Shown here: in pieces, positions 1-7,789 of the stretch
How the letters are laid out: the number at the start of each line of letters is the position of its first letter
Numbering within the stretch: position 1 is the stretch's first letter
Source of the DNA: Rugosimonospora africana
GTDB lineage: Bacteria > Actinomycetota > Actinomycetes > Mycobacteriales > Micromonosporaceae
Assembly (NCBI RefSeq): GCF_016862975.1
Contig: NZ_BONZ01000027.1
Span: 1 to 64,000, forward strand
Direction: 5' to 3'
Length of the DNA stretch: 64,000 nucleotides
The notes under the pieces: generated by a model
Told to the model about the DNA's origin: nothing
Database searches by the model: none
Seen by the model: only the letters and a program-made list of their open reading frames with translations
Program-made: the position numbers and the translations under genes

Positions 1-973
1 CCCGCAGGATCTTGCCCGGCTCCTCCTCCCGGAAGTCGTCCAGCGCCACCCCCTGGCCCCAGGCCAGCACGCTGATCGTGGTGCGGGCCAGCTCCGGCGT
101 GTACGGCAGCGACTGGAGGCTGGTGATGATGCTGTCCCTGCCGAAGATGCTCATGAACCAGGGCAGGCCGGCGGCGGGCATGTACCGGTTCGGCCCGGCC
201 AGCGGCGTGAACCGCAGCGCCGCCAGGTCGATCAGGCTGCGCCGGTACGTCGACACCAGCAACTCCCAGTCGCTGTCCAGCCGCGGCGCCTTGTCCAGCC
301 ACTCTTCCAGGTCCAGTTGCAGCTCGGCCTTGTCGCGGGGCGGGCCGGTGCGCAGGCTGTCCCGGATGTCGCGCCCGTCGCCGCCGTACACGACCGGGCA
401 GACCCGCAGTTCGGTGGTCCAGCCCTCCTGCGGGCCGATCTCCACCTCCCAGCACAGTCCGTGGTCGTCGATGTCGGCCGGTACCGACGAGGCGATGGTG
501 ACCGCCCGGTGCAGCCGCTCGCGGCGGTAGTCGAAGTGCAGCTTCCCGTCCAGCACCTCGATCTCGCGGTCCCGGGGTCGCACCGATCCGCCCTTGACCT
601 CGAACAGGTCGGCGAAGTCGCAGTCGACATCGAGCCGGACGGTGACCCGCGCCGGCTTGCGGTCGTGGTTGAAGACGGTCAGCTTCTCGTCGAGGTTCGC
701 GGTGATGGTCCGCTCCCGGATGATGGAGATGGTCGAGTCGACGTAGTGCGTCGGCGCGCCCGGTACCAGAAAGAAGCGGGTCTCGTAGTACTGGAGGTCG
801 TCGAGCGACAACGCCTGCAGCCGCTGGCCGTCGACGGTCAGCAACCAGGTGGACAGGAACCGGGTGTCGTACGAGAACATCCCGGTCGGGGTGGAGCCGG
901 ACGCGATGATGTCGCCGTTGGCGTCGCTGACCACGAACGTATTGCCGTCGAGGACGCGGACCAGTTCGCTCAC
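1..973 (-). CDS. Glycogen debranching-type (GDE_N_bis / amylo-alpha-1,6-glucosidase family) protein, 3' end outside window
   Basis: The frame opens with GTG at 973 and runs off the left edge, so about 324 N-terminal residues are visible. The start reads SELVRVLDGNTFVVSDANGD, followed by a beta-rich domain with SYDTRFLS and a later WFMSIFGRDSI segment. These are hallmarks of the N-terminal domain of glycogen-debranching-like proteins, with the (alpha/alpha)6 barrel expected beyond the edge. There is no signal peptide, so it should be cytosolic. The GTG overlaps the TGA of the upstream SCP2 gene as GTGA, so translation is probably coupled. Family members are annotated as amylo-alpha-1,6-glucosidases, but the true substrate is often unknown; the catalytic half is not visible here. 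Confidence 0.85.
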   Translation of the reverse strand, partial: MSELVRVLDGNTFVVSDANGDIIASGSTPTGMFSYDTRFLSTWLLTVDGQRLQALSLDDLQYYETRFFLVPGAPTHYVDSTISIIRERTITANLDEKLTVFNHDRKPARVTVRLDVDCDFADLFEVKGGSVRPRDREIEVLDGKLHFDYRRERLHRAVTIASSVPADIDDHGLCWEVEIGPQEGWTTELRVCPVVYGGDGRDIRDSLRTGPPRDKAELQLDLEEWLDKAPRLDSDWELLVSTYRRSLIDLAALRFTPLAGPNRYMPAAGLPWFMSIFGRDSIITSLQSLPYTPELARTTISVLAWGQGVALDDFREEEPGKILR

Positions 974-1407
974 GGGCGCCGCCCGCTCACCGCGGCACGG
1001 TCGCGCCCTTCGCCGCCGTCCGGAGAGGAGGACTCCCGTTCCCGCCGCCCCGCGACCAGATCGCGTGGATCCCGCCCGGACGGCCCGGGCAGCAGCCGCT
1101 CCAGGACGAGCAGCATCCGGAACTCGCCGGTGACCGCGATCTCGTTACGCAGGAACGCGCAGAGAGGGCGCATCCGGCCCCGGACGATCGGAACGAGCAG
1201 CGCGCGCTCGCCGCTGATGACGGCGTCGACCGAACCCTCGCCGTCCCGGGTCACCCGGATGTTCCCGTTGTCGATGCCCACACGCCACCGCTGTGTCTCG
1301 CCGTTCGCCCGCAGTTCGAAGCGCATGGAGCCGGTGAAGCGGGCGAGCAGGGGGACATGACCGGACCGGCCGAGCGCGGCGAAGAAATCGTCGATCGGAT
1401 CCGGCAT
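970..1407 (-). CDS. SCP2 sterol-binding domain protein
   Basis: A protein of about 145 residues starting MPDPIDDFFAALGRSGHVPLLARF. The region around residues 10-110 fits the SCP2 lipid-carrier fold (FTGSMRFEL, then a beta-strand pattern ending in RGRMRPLCAFLRNEIAVTGE). SCP2 domains bind hydrophobic ligands; the ligand here is unknown. I chose ATG 1407 because homology-like sequence begins there, although the frame stays open upstream to 1476. The C-terminal 30 residues are charged and low-complexity. Its stop overlaps the start of the debranching-type gene (GTGA at 970-973), so the two form an operon. A functional link between SCP2 and a glycan enzyme is not obvious from sequence. Confidence 0.8.
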   Translation of the reverse strand: MPDPIDDFFAALGRSGHVPLLARFTGSMRFELRANGETQRWRVGIDNGNIRVTRDGEGSVDAVISGERALLVPIVRGRMRPLCAFLRNEIAVTGEFRMLLVLERLLPGPSGRDPRDLVAGRRERESSSPDGGEGRDRAAVSGRRP

Positions 1408-1765
1408 GCTGGCGCCCCCTCCCGTGCACGCGCGCCTTTCCGCAGCCTGCCTTGCCGAGGGGTCATCGAGCATCACCCAGAACGGGTGAGGCCACCGCGA
1501 CGGGTCGAAGCCCGGCCCCTTCTCCGCGTGGCGGAATACCCTGTTTGATTTCTTGATTGTCAGGCAGCCTGCACGTTACGTTGCAGGACATCAACAGATC
1601 CGCACATCTCTCAGCGTTTCTCAACAATCCTGTGCGGTCCGCGGCCGGCCGAGTGTGAAGGGGAGTGCTCGCCTCCGCCAAAGGGCGGATCCGGCGGCGC
1701 CTCCCGCTTTTTCGTCCAATATCGAACGCCGGGTCGCGCCGCCATGCGGAACGGAGGGTCACCCC
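1408..1765. other. Divergent intergenic region, 358 bp
   Basis: This gap separates the minus-strand SCP2 operon from the plus-strand alpha-galactosidase. It is less GC-rich around 1540-1620. It holds a candidate operator/promoter (1553-1587, listed separately) and a 16-base stretch at 1665-1680 that is identical to part of the 58-bp repeat at 32658-32825. No coding potential that I would defend. Confidence 0.5.
1553..1587 (+). promoter_or_regulatory. Candidate promoter/operator upstream of the GH27 gene
   Basis: TTGATT at 1553-1558 is followed after 17 bp by TTACGT (1576-1581), a weak -10. Overlapping this is an inverted repeat CCTGCA (1568-1573) / TGCAGG (1582-1587) with 8 bp between the arms. 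LacI-family sugar regulators commonly use such palindromes, but no regulator gene lies nearby. Low confidence. Confidence 0.3.
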
Positions 1766-4456
1766 ATGAGAAGGTTGGCGCGGGGCCTGGCCGCGGCGGT
1801 GCTCGCGGTCCCGGTCGCCGTCCTGGCCATCGTCGCGACCGCGCCGGTCGCGAGCGCGCAGGACAACGGGGTCGGGTCGACCCCGGTGCTCGGCTGGAGC
1901 AGTTGGAGCTTCATCCGGCACAACCCGACCGCGGCGAACATCGAGGCGCAGGCCGACGCGATGCGCGACAGCGGCCTGGCGAAGGTGGGCTTCCAGTACG
2001 TCAACGTCGATGACTTCTGGTACCAGTGCCCGGGCAGCCAGGGGCCGAACGTCGACCAGTACGGCCGCTGGGTCATCGACGCGACCAAGTTCCCGCCCAG
2101 CGGATCGACCGATGGCATCAAGGTCGTCGCCGACCACGTGCACGCCGATGGCCTCAGGTTCGGCATCTACGTGACCCCCGGCATCTCCGCCCAGGCGGTC
2201 GCGCAGAACACCGCGATCGAGGGCACGAGTTACCACGCCGGTGACATCGCCACCACGGCGGCGGAGAAGAACTACAACTGCAAGGGCATGGTCGGCATCG
2301 ACTACACCAAGCCCGGCGCGCAGGAGTTCGTGAACTCGTGGGCCAATCAGTTCGCCTCGTGGGGCGTGGACTACGTCAAGATTGACGGAGTCGGCACCAG
2401 CGATGTCCCCGACATCCAGGCGTGGTCGGCGGCGCTGCGGCAGACCGGCCGCCCGATCCACCTCGAGTTGTCCAACAGCCTGGCCATCTCCGGCGCCGCG
2501 ACCTGGAAGCAGTACGCCAACGGTTGGCGCACCGGCGGCGACATCGAGTGTTACAGCTGCGAGTCCGGTGGCAGCAGCTACCCGCTGACCAGCTGGAGCA
2601 GCGTCAGCTCCCGGTTCAACCAGGTGGCCAGCTGGCAACCGTACGGCGGCCCGGGCGGGTACAACGACTACGACTCCCTGGAGATCGGCAACGGCGCCGG
2701 CGACGGGTTGACCCTCGACGAGCGCAGGACCCAGATGAGCCTGTGGTCGCTGGCCGCCTCGCCGCTGATCCTGGGCACCGACCTGACCGACCTCGACCCG
2801 ACCGACCTGTCGTTGCTGAAGAACCGCGACGTGCTCGCCGTCGACCAGGACGGCATCGACGCGTCCCGGGTCGTGAACAGCTCGACCCAGCAGGTGTTCG
2901 CCAAGACCGAGCGGGACGGCCGGGTCGTCGTCGGACTCTTCAACACCGGCAACGCCACGCAGGTGGTGTCCACCACGGCGACCGCGGTCGGGCTGCCGTC
3001 CGCCCCCGGGTACCTGCGGACCGACCTGTGGTCGCACCAGGTGACGGAGAGCGGCCCGACCATCTCCGCCGACGTGCCGGCGCACGGCGTCGTGCTGCTG
3101 CGCGTCGCACCCAGCAAGCTGACGTTCCTCGCGCCGCCGGCCACCACGCTCGTCGTCGGCGGGCTGTCCAGCGCCGTCGCCGGGCAGCCGGTGACCGCGA
3201 CCGAGTCGTTCACGAACGGCGGTGTCCAGCCGGTGCAGCTGGCGAAGCTGGGCCTGGCCGCGCCGGCCGGGTGGACGGTCAGGCCGACCTCGGCCACGTC
3301 GTTTGGCAGCGTGGCGGCCGGGGCCACGGTACAGGCGACGTTCGAGCTGGTCGCGCCGCCGCCGGCCACGTTGTTCCAGACCGACACGGTCACCGGTACC
3401 GCCGACTACCGGTGGCACCTGCTGATCCCGCAGAAGGTCAGCGCGACCGCGACGGTCACCACCGGATCCTCGGTGTCGGCGCCGTACCGCACGTTCTCCT
3501 CGGCGACCGACGCGCCGGCCTCGTTCGCCCAGGGCGGCGACCAGTTCGGCATCTCCGGCGCCGGCGCCGACCTGTACTCCAGCAGCGACAGCTACAGCAC
3601 CACGTACCTGGCCGGCGCGGTGGGCACCACGGCCACCGTCGAGACCCAGGTGGCCTCGCAGCAGAACCTCAGCGGGTACGGCAAGGCCGGCATCCTGGTG
3701 CGCGACGACATGACCGCGTCCGGAACCGGCCCGGAGGGCGTGATCCTGTTCGAGTCCCCGTCCGGCGGCATCCAGCTGGAGTGGAACAACAACGGCGGTA
3801 CGCACATCAACGCGGTGACGCCGCCCAACGGCACCATCGCCGACCGGGTGCCGGTGTGGCTCAAGCTGGTCCGCGACGGGGCGGCCTACACCGGGTACTA
3901 CTCGACGGACGGCAGCACCTGGGCCACGGTGGGCACCGCGACCGTGCCGGGCCAGGCGGACACCCAGGACGCCGGCATGTTCGTCACCGCGCACGCCACC
4001 GGCAACCCGGCCCAGGCGGTGTTCCACACGTTCACCGTCAAGGACACGGCGGACGGTCCCGGGCCGGTCTCGTACGAGGCCGAGGCGGCCACCAACACCC
4101 TGGCCGGCGGTGCCAAGGTGAGCAACTGCACCGCCTGCTCGGGCGGCCAGAAGGTCGGCTTCATCGGCAACGGCGGCACGCTGACCTTTACCGGCGTGAC
4201 CGTGCCGGTGGCCGGCGAGTACCGGGTGACGATCGCGTACCTCGACGGCTCGACTCCGCCGCGCCAGGTGATGGTCAGCGCGGACGGCGGGACGCCGCAG
4301 ACGCTGACCGACACCACCACCGGCGACTTCAACACGCTGGGCACGATGACGGTGTCGCTGCCACTCTCGGCCGGCACCAACACTATCGAGTTCGCCAATC
4401 CGGGCGCCTACGGGCCGGATATCGACCGCATCGTGGTCGCCGACACGCCCGGCTGA
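1766..4456 (+). CDS. Secreted alpha-galactosidase, GH27, with NEW3-like, lectin-like and CBM35-like C-terminal modules
   Basis: A protein of 896 residues that should hydrolyse terminal alpha-galactosides outside the cell. ATG 1766 follows GGAGG at 1753-1757, and the first residues form a classic Sec signal (MRRLARG, hydrophobic core, cleavage near VASAQ). The GH27 barrel spans about residues 35-400: it opens with TPVLGWSSW, the nucleophile is predicted to be Asp207 in YVKIDG and the acid/base Asp259 in GGDIE. After residue about 455 come an NEW3-like beta domain, a concanavalin-like module (about 575-760) and a CBM35-like module (about 770-895, starting YEAEAA). The multi-module tail suggests binding to plant polysaccharide. 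A strong hairpin lies after the stop. The stop itself sits in the first, degenerate unit of a 29-bp tandem repeat. Confidence 0.93.
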   Translation: MRRLARGLAAAVLAVPVAVLAIVATAPVASAQDNGVGSTPVLGWSSWSFIRHNPTAANIEAQADAMRDSGLAKVGFQYVNVDDFWYQCPGSQGPNVDQYGRWVIDATKFPPSGSTDGIKVVADHVHADGLRFGIYVTPGISAQAVAQNTAIEGTSYHAGDIATTAAEKNYNCKGMVGIDYTKPGAQEFVNSWANQFASWGVDYVKIDGVGTSDVPDIQAWSAALRQTGRPIHLELSNSLAISGAATWKQYANGWRTGGDIECYSCESGGSSYPLTSWSSVSSRFNQVASWQPYGGPGGYNDYDSLEIGNGAGDGLTLDERRTQMSLWSLAASPLILGTDLTDLDPTDLSLLKNRDVLAVDQDGIDASRVVNSSTQQVFAKTERDGRVVVGLFNTGNATQVVSTTATAVGLPSAPGYLRTDLWSHQVTESGPTISADVPAHGVVLLRVAPSKLTFLAPPATTLVVGGLSSAVAGQPVTATESFTNGGVQPVQLAKLGLAAPAGWTVRPTSATSFGSVAAGATVQATFELVAPPPATLFQTDTVTGTADYRWHLLIPQKVSATATVTTGSSVSAPYRTFSSATDAPASFAQGGDQFGISGAGADLYSSSDSYSTTYLAGAVGTTATVETQVASQQNLSGYGKAGILVRDDMTASGTGPEGVILFESPSGGIQLEWNNNGGTHINAVTPPNGTIADRVPVWLKLVRDGAAYTGYYSTDGSTWATVGTATVPGQADTQDAGMFVTAHATGNPAQAVFHTFTVKDTADGPGPVSYEAEAATNTLAGGAKVSNCTACSGGQKVGFIGNGGTLTFTGVTVPVAGEYRVTIAYLDGSTPPRQVMVSADGGTPQTLTDTTTGDFNTLGTMTVSLPLSAGTNTIEFANPGAYGPDIDRIVVADTPG

Positions 4457-4545
4457 GCCGGAACGCCGGCGGCACGACCCGGCTCGGCGGGATTGCCGGC
4501 CGCACGCCCGGCTGCGTGGGATTGCCGGCCGCACGCCCGGCTGGG
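4450..4545. repeat. 29-30 bp tandem repeat spanning the GH27 stop codon
   Basis: Units start at 4450 (30 bp, diverged, contains the TGA stop 4454-4456), 4480 (29 bp), 4509 (29 bp) and a partial unit from 4538. Units 2 and 3 differ at only a few positions in their first ten bases and share GGGATTGCCGGCCGCACGCC. Confidence 0.8.
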
Positions 4546-4563
4546 TGGCGCCGCCCAGCCGGG
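4536..4563 (+). terminator. Hairpin downstream of the alpha-galactosidase gene
   Basis: Perfect 10-bp arms CCCGGCTGGG (4536-4545) and CCCAGCCGGG (4554-4563) with an 8-nt loop, about 80 bp after the stop. There is no T-tract, which is common for actinobacterial terminator candidates. Confidence 0.6.
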
Positions 4564-4662
4564 CCGGGACGGGCGCGTGGGGCCGGCCGCCATATCGACG
4601 CATGCAAAGGTGTGGTGGCCGGCCGTCGCCCGGCGCGGGCGGCCGTCCCTAGCGTGGCGCAC

Positions 4663-5691
4663 ATGAAGCCACTCCCACGCATCGGCGCCGCCACCGTCAC
4701 GGCGCTGCTCGTCCTGCTCGGCCTGGCCGCACCGGCCCCGGCCGCCGGTCCGTCGGCCGTCCCACCCGTGGACGGAACGCTGCGGGCTTACCACATCTCC
4801 GGGGTGTACGTCAGCGGAGTCTCCTCCGGCGGGTACATGGCCACCCAGCTCCAGGTGGCGTACTCCAGCCGGATCCGCGGTGCGGCCATCTTCGCCGCCG
4901 GCCCGTACTACTGCGCGCAGAACAATGCCAGCCAGGCGGTCTACGGCTGCGGGCAGAACCTCTGGCCGGACTACCTGCCCACGCTGGAGGCCGACGCCTC
5001 GCTGTGGTCCGGGTACCGGTGGATCGACCCGATCGGGAACCTGTCCGGCCAGCCGGTGTACGTGTACCACGGCACCGCCGACTCCACCGTCGCCGGCAGC
5101 CTCACCAGCGACCTGGCCAGCTTCTACCGGCACTTCGGCGCGAGCGTGCAGTACGTGACCGGGCCGGCCGGCCACTCCTGGGTCACCCCGTACGGGCCGC
5201 TCGGCTGCACCGCCACCGCCTCGCCGTACCTGGACAACTGCGGTACAGACGTGGAGAACGCGTTCCTGGGCAAGCTGTTCGGCGGGGTCACCGCGCCGAA
5301 CACCGGAGCGCTGTCCGGTACCCTGACCCGGTTCAACCAGAGCGGCTACGCGGTCGGCGGCAATCCGGCCGGGCTGTCCATGGGCAGCAAGGGTTTCGTC
5401 TACGTGCCGGCCTCCTGCGCGGCGGGCGCGACCTGCAAGCTGATGGTCGCGCTGCACGGCTGCTCCCAGGGGTACGACGCGGTCGGCACCGCCTTCGTGG
5501 ACGACGCCAACCTCAACCAGTACGCAGACACCAACGCGATGATCGTCCTGTACCCGCAGGCGACCGCGAGCGCTGTCAACCCGTACGGCTGCTGGGACTG
5601 GTGGGGCTACCTCGGCGCGACCAACTACCCGATCCACGGCGGTGCTCAGGTCGAGACCATCATGAACGAGGTGCGGTCGCTGGGCGGTTGA
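4663..5691 (+). CDS. Secreted PHB depolymerase-like esterase with N-terminal nucleophile (permuted topology)
   Basis: A 342-residue protein with a signal peptide (MKPLPRIGAATVTALLVLLGLAAPAPAA). Its predicted catalytic serine is unusually close to the N-terminus: Ser54 in the box GVSSG, then Asp140 (HGTADS) and His171 (AGHSW). A C-terminal half with VALHGCSQGY, the usual N-terminal oxyanion region of PHB depolymerases, follows. This order matches the circularly permuted PHB depolymerase type known from Penicillium funiculosum. It should cut polyhydroxybutyrate or short hydroxyalkanoate oligomers extracellularly; the substrate is inferred. It lies 206 bp after the alpha-galactosidase stop, beyond a hairpin, so it is probably transcribed on its own. 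Another PHB-depolymerase-type gene of conventional order lies at 10375-11634. Confidence 0.88.
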   Translation: MKPLPRIGAATVTALLVLLGLAAPAPAAGPSAVPPVDGTLRAYHISGVYVSGVSSGGYMATQLQVAYSSRIRGAAIFAAGPYYCAQNNASQAVYGCGQNLWPDYLPTLEADASLWSGYRWIDPIGNLSGQPVYVYHGTADSTVAGSLTSDLASFYRHFGASVQYVTGPAGHSWVTPYGPLGCTATASPYLDNCGTDVENAFLGKLFGGVTAPNTGALSGTLTRFNQSGYAVGGNPAGLSMGSKGFVYVPASCAAGATCKLMVALHGCSQGYDAVGTAFVDDANLNQYADTNAMIVLYPQATASAVNPYGCWDWWGYLGATNYPIHGGAQVETIMNEVRSLGG

Positions 5692-5706
5692 GCGTCGGTT
5701 GAGCGG
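5685..5706. repeat. 11-bp duplication at the esterase stop codon
   Basis: CGGTTGAGCGT (5685-5695) is followed directly by CGGTTGAGCGG (5696-5706). The first unit contains the TGA stop (5689-5691). Confidence 0.7.
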
Positions 5707-5920
5707 CCACGTTTCCCGTGTCGCTTCCCGGACCGATCGCGTGCGGCCATGCCGCATGTCCCGCGGTGTCCGGCTTTCGGCCGGCGGACATCGCGGAAAC
5801 GGCCCGCGATAAGGGGATTCCCGGCTGGATCCGGGACGCGGGCGGCGCCCCGACTGCCATCATGAGGGCGTCGCCCGCGCTGGCGACCGGCCGGCGCGGA
5901 ACACAGAAGGTTGAAGCACC

Positions 5921-6265
5921 ATGCCGCGATTCGTGCCGCGACTGCCCGTCCTCGTCGTCTCGGCCGCCCTGGCCGTGGCCGGCGTCGCGGGCTGCGTCGG
6001 CTCGGCAGAGCAGCACGACCCGCCCGCGCGGCCGTCCCCGACCCCGACCCGCACGGCGATACCCAACGTGGTCGGGCAGAACGCGTCCACCGCACTGGAC
6101 ACGCTGCGAGGGTTGGGGTTCCACAACATCGACCTGAATACCGTCGACGGCCACATCGTGGTCCTGATCCCTGAGCACTGGACCGTGGCGCGTCAGACGC
6201 CGCCGGCCGGGCAGATGCGGCAGCACGGCTCGAAGATCGTGCTCGGCTGCGTCAAGAATCCCTGA
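5921..6265 (+). CDS. PASTA-domain lipoprotein
   Basis: A 114-residue protein with a lipoprotein signal ending in the lipobox VAGC, so it should be anchored outside the membrane. After a proline-rich spacer (PSPTPTRT) a single PASTA-like domain follows, beginning IPNVVGQNASTALDTLRGLGF and ending near KIVLGCVK. PASTA domains bind peptidoglycan fragments or lipid II in kinases and penicillin-binding proteins; stand-alone lipoproteins of this type are frequent in actinobacteria and their role is not established. ATG 5921 is preceded by a weak purine run (GAAGG). The neighbouring genes give no further clue. An alternative reading as a generic small lipoprotein is possible but the PASTA pattern is good. 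Confidence 0.8.
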   Translation: MPRFVPRLPVLVVSAALAVAGVAGCVGSAEQHDPPARPSPTPTRTAIPNVVGQNASTALDTLRGLGFHNIDLNTVDGHIVVLIPEHWTVARQTPPAGQMRQHGSKIVLGCVKNP

Positions 6266-6305
6266 CCCGGCCGCGGGTCGCACAGTCGTGAAACGAGGTG
6301 AGGCG

Positions 6306-7628
6306 ATGACGTTCGCCGATCGGGAGGATGCCGGCGCGCAGCTGGCACAGCGACTGGAGGACCTGCGCGGCCACGACGTGGTGGTCCTCGGGCTCACCCG
6401 TGGCGGCGTGCCGGTCGCGGCGAAGGTGGCCGACGCGCTGGACGCGTCGCTGGACATCCTGGTGGTACGCAAGCTAGGTGCCCCCGGCCAACCCGAACTG
6501 GCGATGGGCGCGATCGGCGAGGACGGCGTACGCGTGGTGGAGGACGACGTGCTCAGCCGCCTCGCGCCGAGCGCCGGTGAGCTGGCCGAGGTGGAGCAGG
6601 CCGAACGGGCCGAACTCGACCGGCAGCGGGCGCGGCTGCGCGAGGGGCGGCCGGGAGTGCGGTTGACCGGCCGTACCGCTGTGGTCATCGACGACGGTGT
6701 GGCCACCGGGTCCAGCGCCCGGGCGGCGTGCCAGGTGGCCCGGGTCCGCGGCGCGGCGCGGGTGGTTCTGGCCGTACCGGTGGTCGCCACCGACGTCCTG
6801 CCGGTGCTGCGGCACGCCGCCGACGAGGTGGTGTACGTGACCGCGTCCGACCGGTTCGCCGCGATCAGCGCCTGGTACGACGACTTCGAGCAGGTCGGCG
6901 ACGACCGGGTGACGGACCTGCTCAGCCGGCGGGACGATCGTGCGCTGGCCGGCAAGGATGCCGCGGCCGGATCGATGACCGGTACCCGCGCCGCGATGGA
7001 CGCCGAGGTCACCGTGACCACCGGCACCGTGGCGCTGCCCGGGCACCTGATGGTGCCGGCCGGTGCCACCGGCGTCGTGGTGTTCGCGCACGGCAGCGGC
7101 AGCAGCCGGGCCAGCCCGCGCAACACGTTCGTGGCGAGGCTGCTGAATGACGCGGGCCTCGGCACCCTGCTGCTCGACCTGCTCACCGAGGGGGAGGAGG
7201 CCGACCGGGCCAACGTGTTCGACATCGACCTGCTCGCCGAGCGGCTGGGCGGGGCGATCGAGTGGCTGCGCGGCGAACCGGCCGGCGGCGACGCGGTGAT
7301 CGGCCTGTTCGGCGCGAGTACCGGCGCGGCCGCGGCGCTGTCCGCGGCGGCGCGACCGGGCGCCCGCGTCGCGGCGGTGGTGTCCCGGGGCGGCCGGCCC
7401 GACCTGGCCGGCCCGCGCCTGGCCGAGGTGCAGGCGCCGACACTGCTCATCGTCGGCGGGCTGGACACCGAGGTGATCGAGCTCAACCGGCAGGCGCAGG
7501 CCCAACTGCGCGGCCCCAACCGGCTCGACGTGGTGCCGGAGGCCACCCATCTCTTTGAGGAACCCGGTGCGCTGGAGCGGGTCGCCGAACTGGCCCGCGA
7601 CTGGTTCGCCGAGTACCTGCGCCGGTAG
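6306..7628 (+). CDS. Phosphoribosyltransferase fused to a dienelactone-hydrolase-like alpha/beta hydrolase
   Basis: A 440-residue fusion. Residues 1-210 are a type I phosphoribosyltransferase: the PRPP loop is VVIDDGVATG (126-135) and GLTRGGVPVA marks the N-terminus. Residues 230-440 are an alpha/beta hydrolase with VVVFAHGSGSS and a nucleophile elbow GASTG (Ser338). I chose ATG 6306 because GAGGTGAGG lies just upstream; an in-frame GTG at 6288 lacks a ribosome site. Such fusions occur beside stress and hypoxia genes in actinobacteria; the substrates are not known. The next gene, an ATPase-hemerythrin fusion, is only 161 bp downstream on the same strand, so co-expression is possible. Nothing looks truncated. 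Confidence 0.85.
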   Translation: MTFADREDAGAQLAQRLEDLRGHDVVVLGLTRGGVPVAAKVADALDASLDILVVRKLGAPGQPELAMGAIGEDGVRVVEDDVLSRLAPSAGELAEVEQAERAELDRQRARLREGRPGVRLTGRTAVVIDDGVATGSSARAACQVARVRGAARVVLAVPVVATDVLPVLRHAADEVVYVTASDRFAAISAWYDDFEQVGDDRVTDLLSRRDDRALAGKDAAAGSMTGTRAAMDAEVTVTTGTVALPGHLMVPAGATGVVVFAHGSGSSRASPRNTFVARLLNDAGLGTLLLDLLTEGEEADRANVFDIDLLAERLGGAIEWLRGEPAGGDAVIGLFGASTGAAAALSAAARPGARVAAVVSRGGRPDLAGPRLAEVQAPTLLIVGGLDTEVIELNRQAQAQLRGPNRLDVVPEATHLFEEPGALERVAELARDWFAEYLRR

Positions 7629-7789
7629 TCGTGGCGACCGGCGCACCAGCGAGTCCGACAAAGCACAGGCAACGACGACGGCGCGCGGCCGGGCGGGCAC
7701 ACCGCCCGCGCCGCCGGGGCACGGTGGGCTCCGGCGACGCGCGCACCAGGCCGCCGGCGCGGCCAGGCGTGAACCGAGGGGGCGGTGTC

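Noticed and set aside
1463-4603. Long open frame on the minus strand opposite the alpha-galactosidase gene
   Set aside because: Typical antisense shadow of high-GC codon bias; its residues are Arg/Gly/Val-rich without domain sense, and the plus strand has a full GH27 with signal peptide.
2422-5691. Apparent in-frame extension of the PHB-depolymerase-like gene back into the alpha-galactosidase gene
   Set aside because: The extension is an out-of-frame shadow of GH27; a signal peptide starts at ATG 4663.
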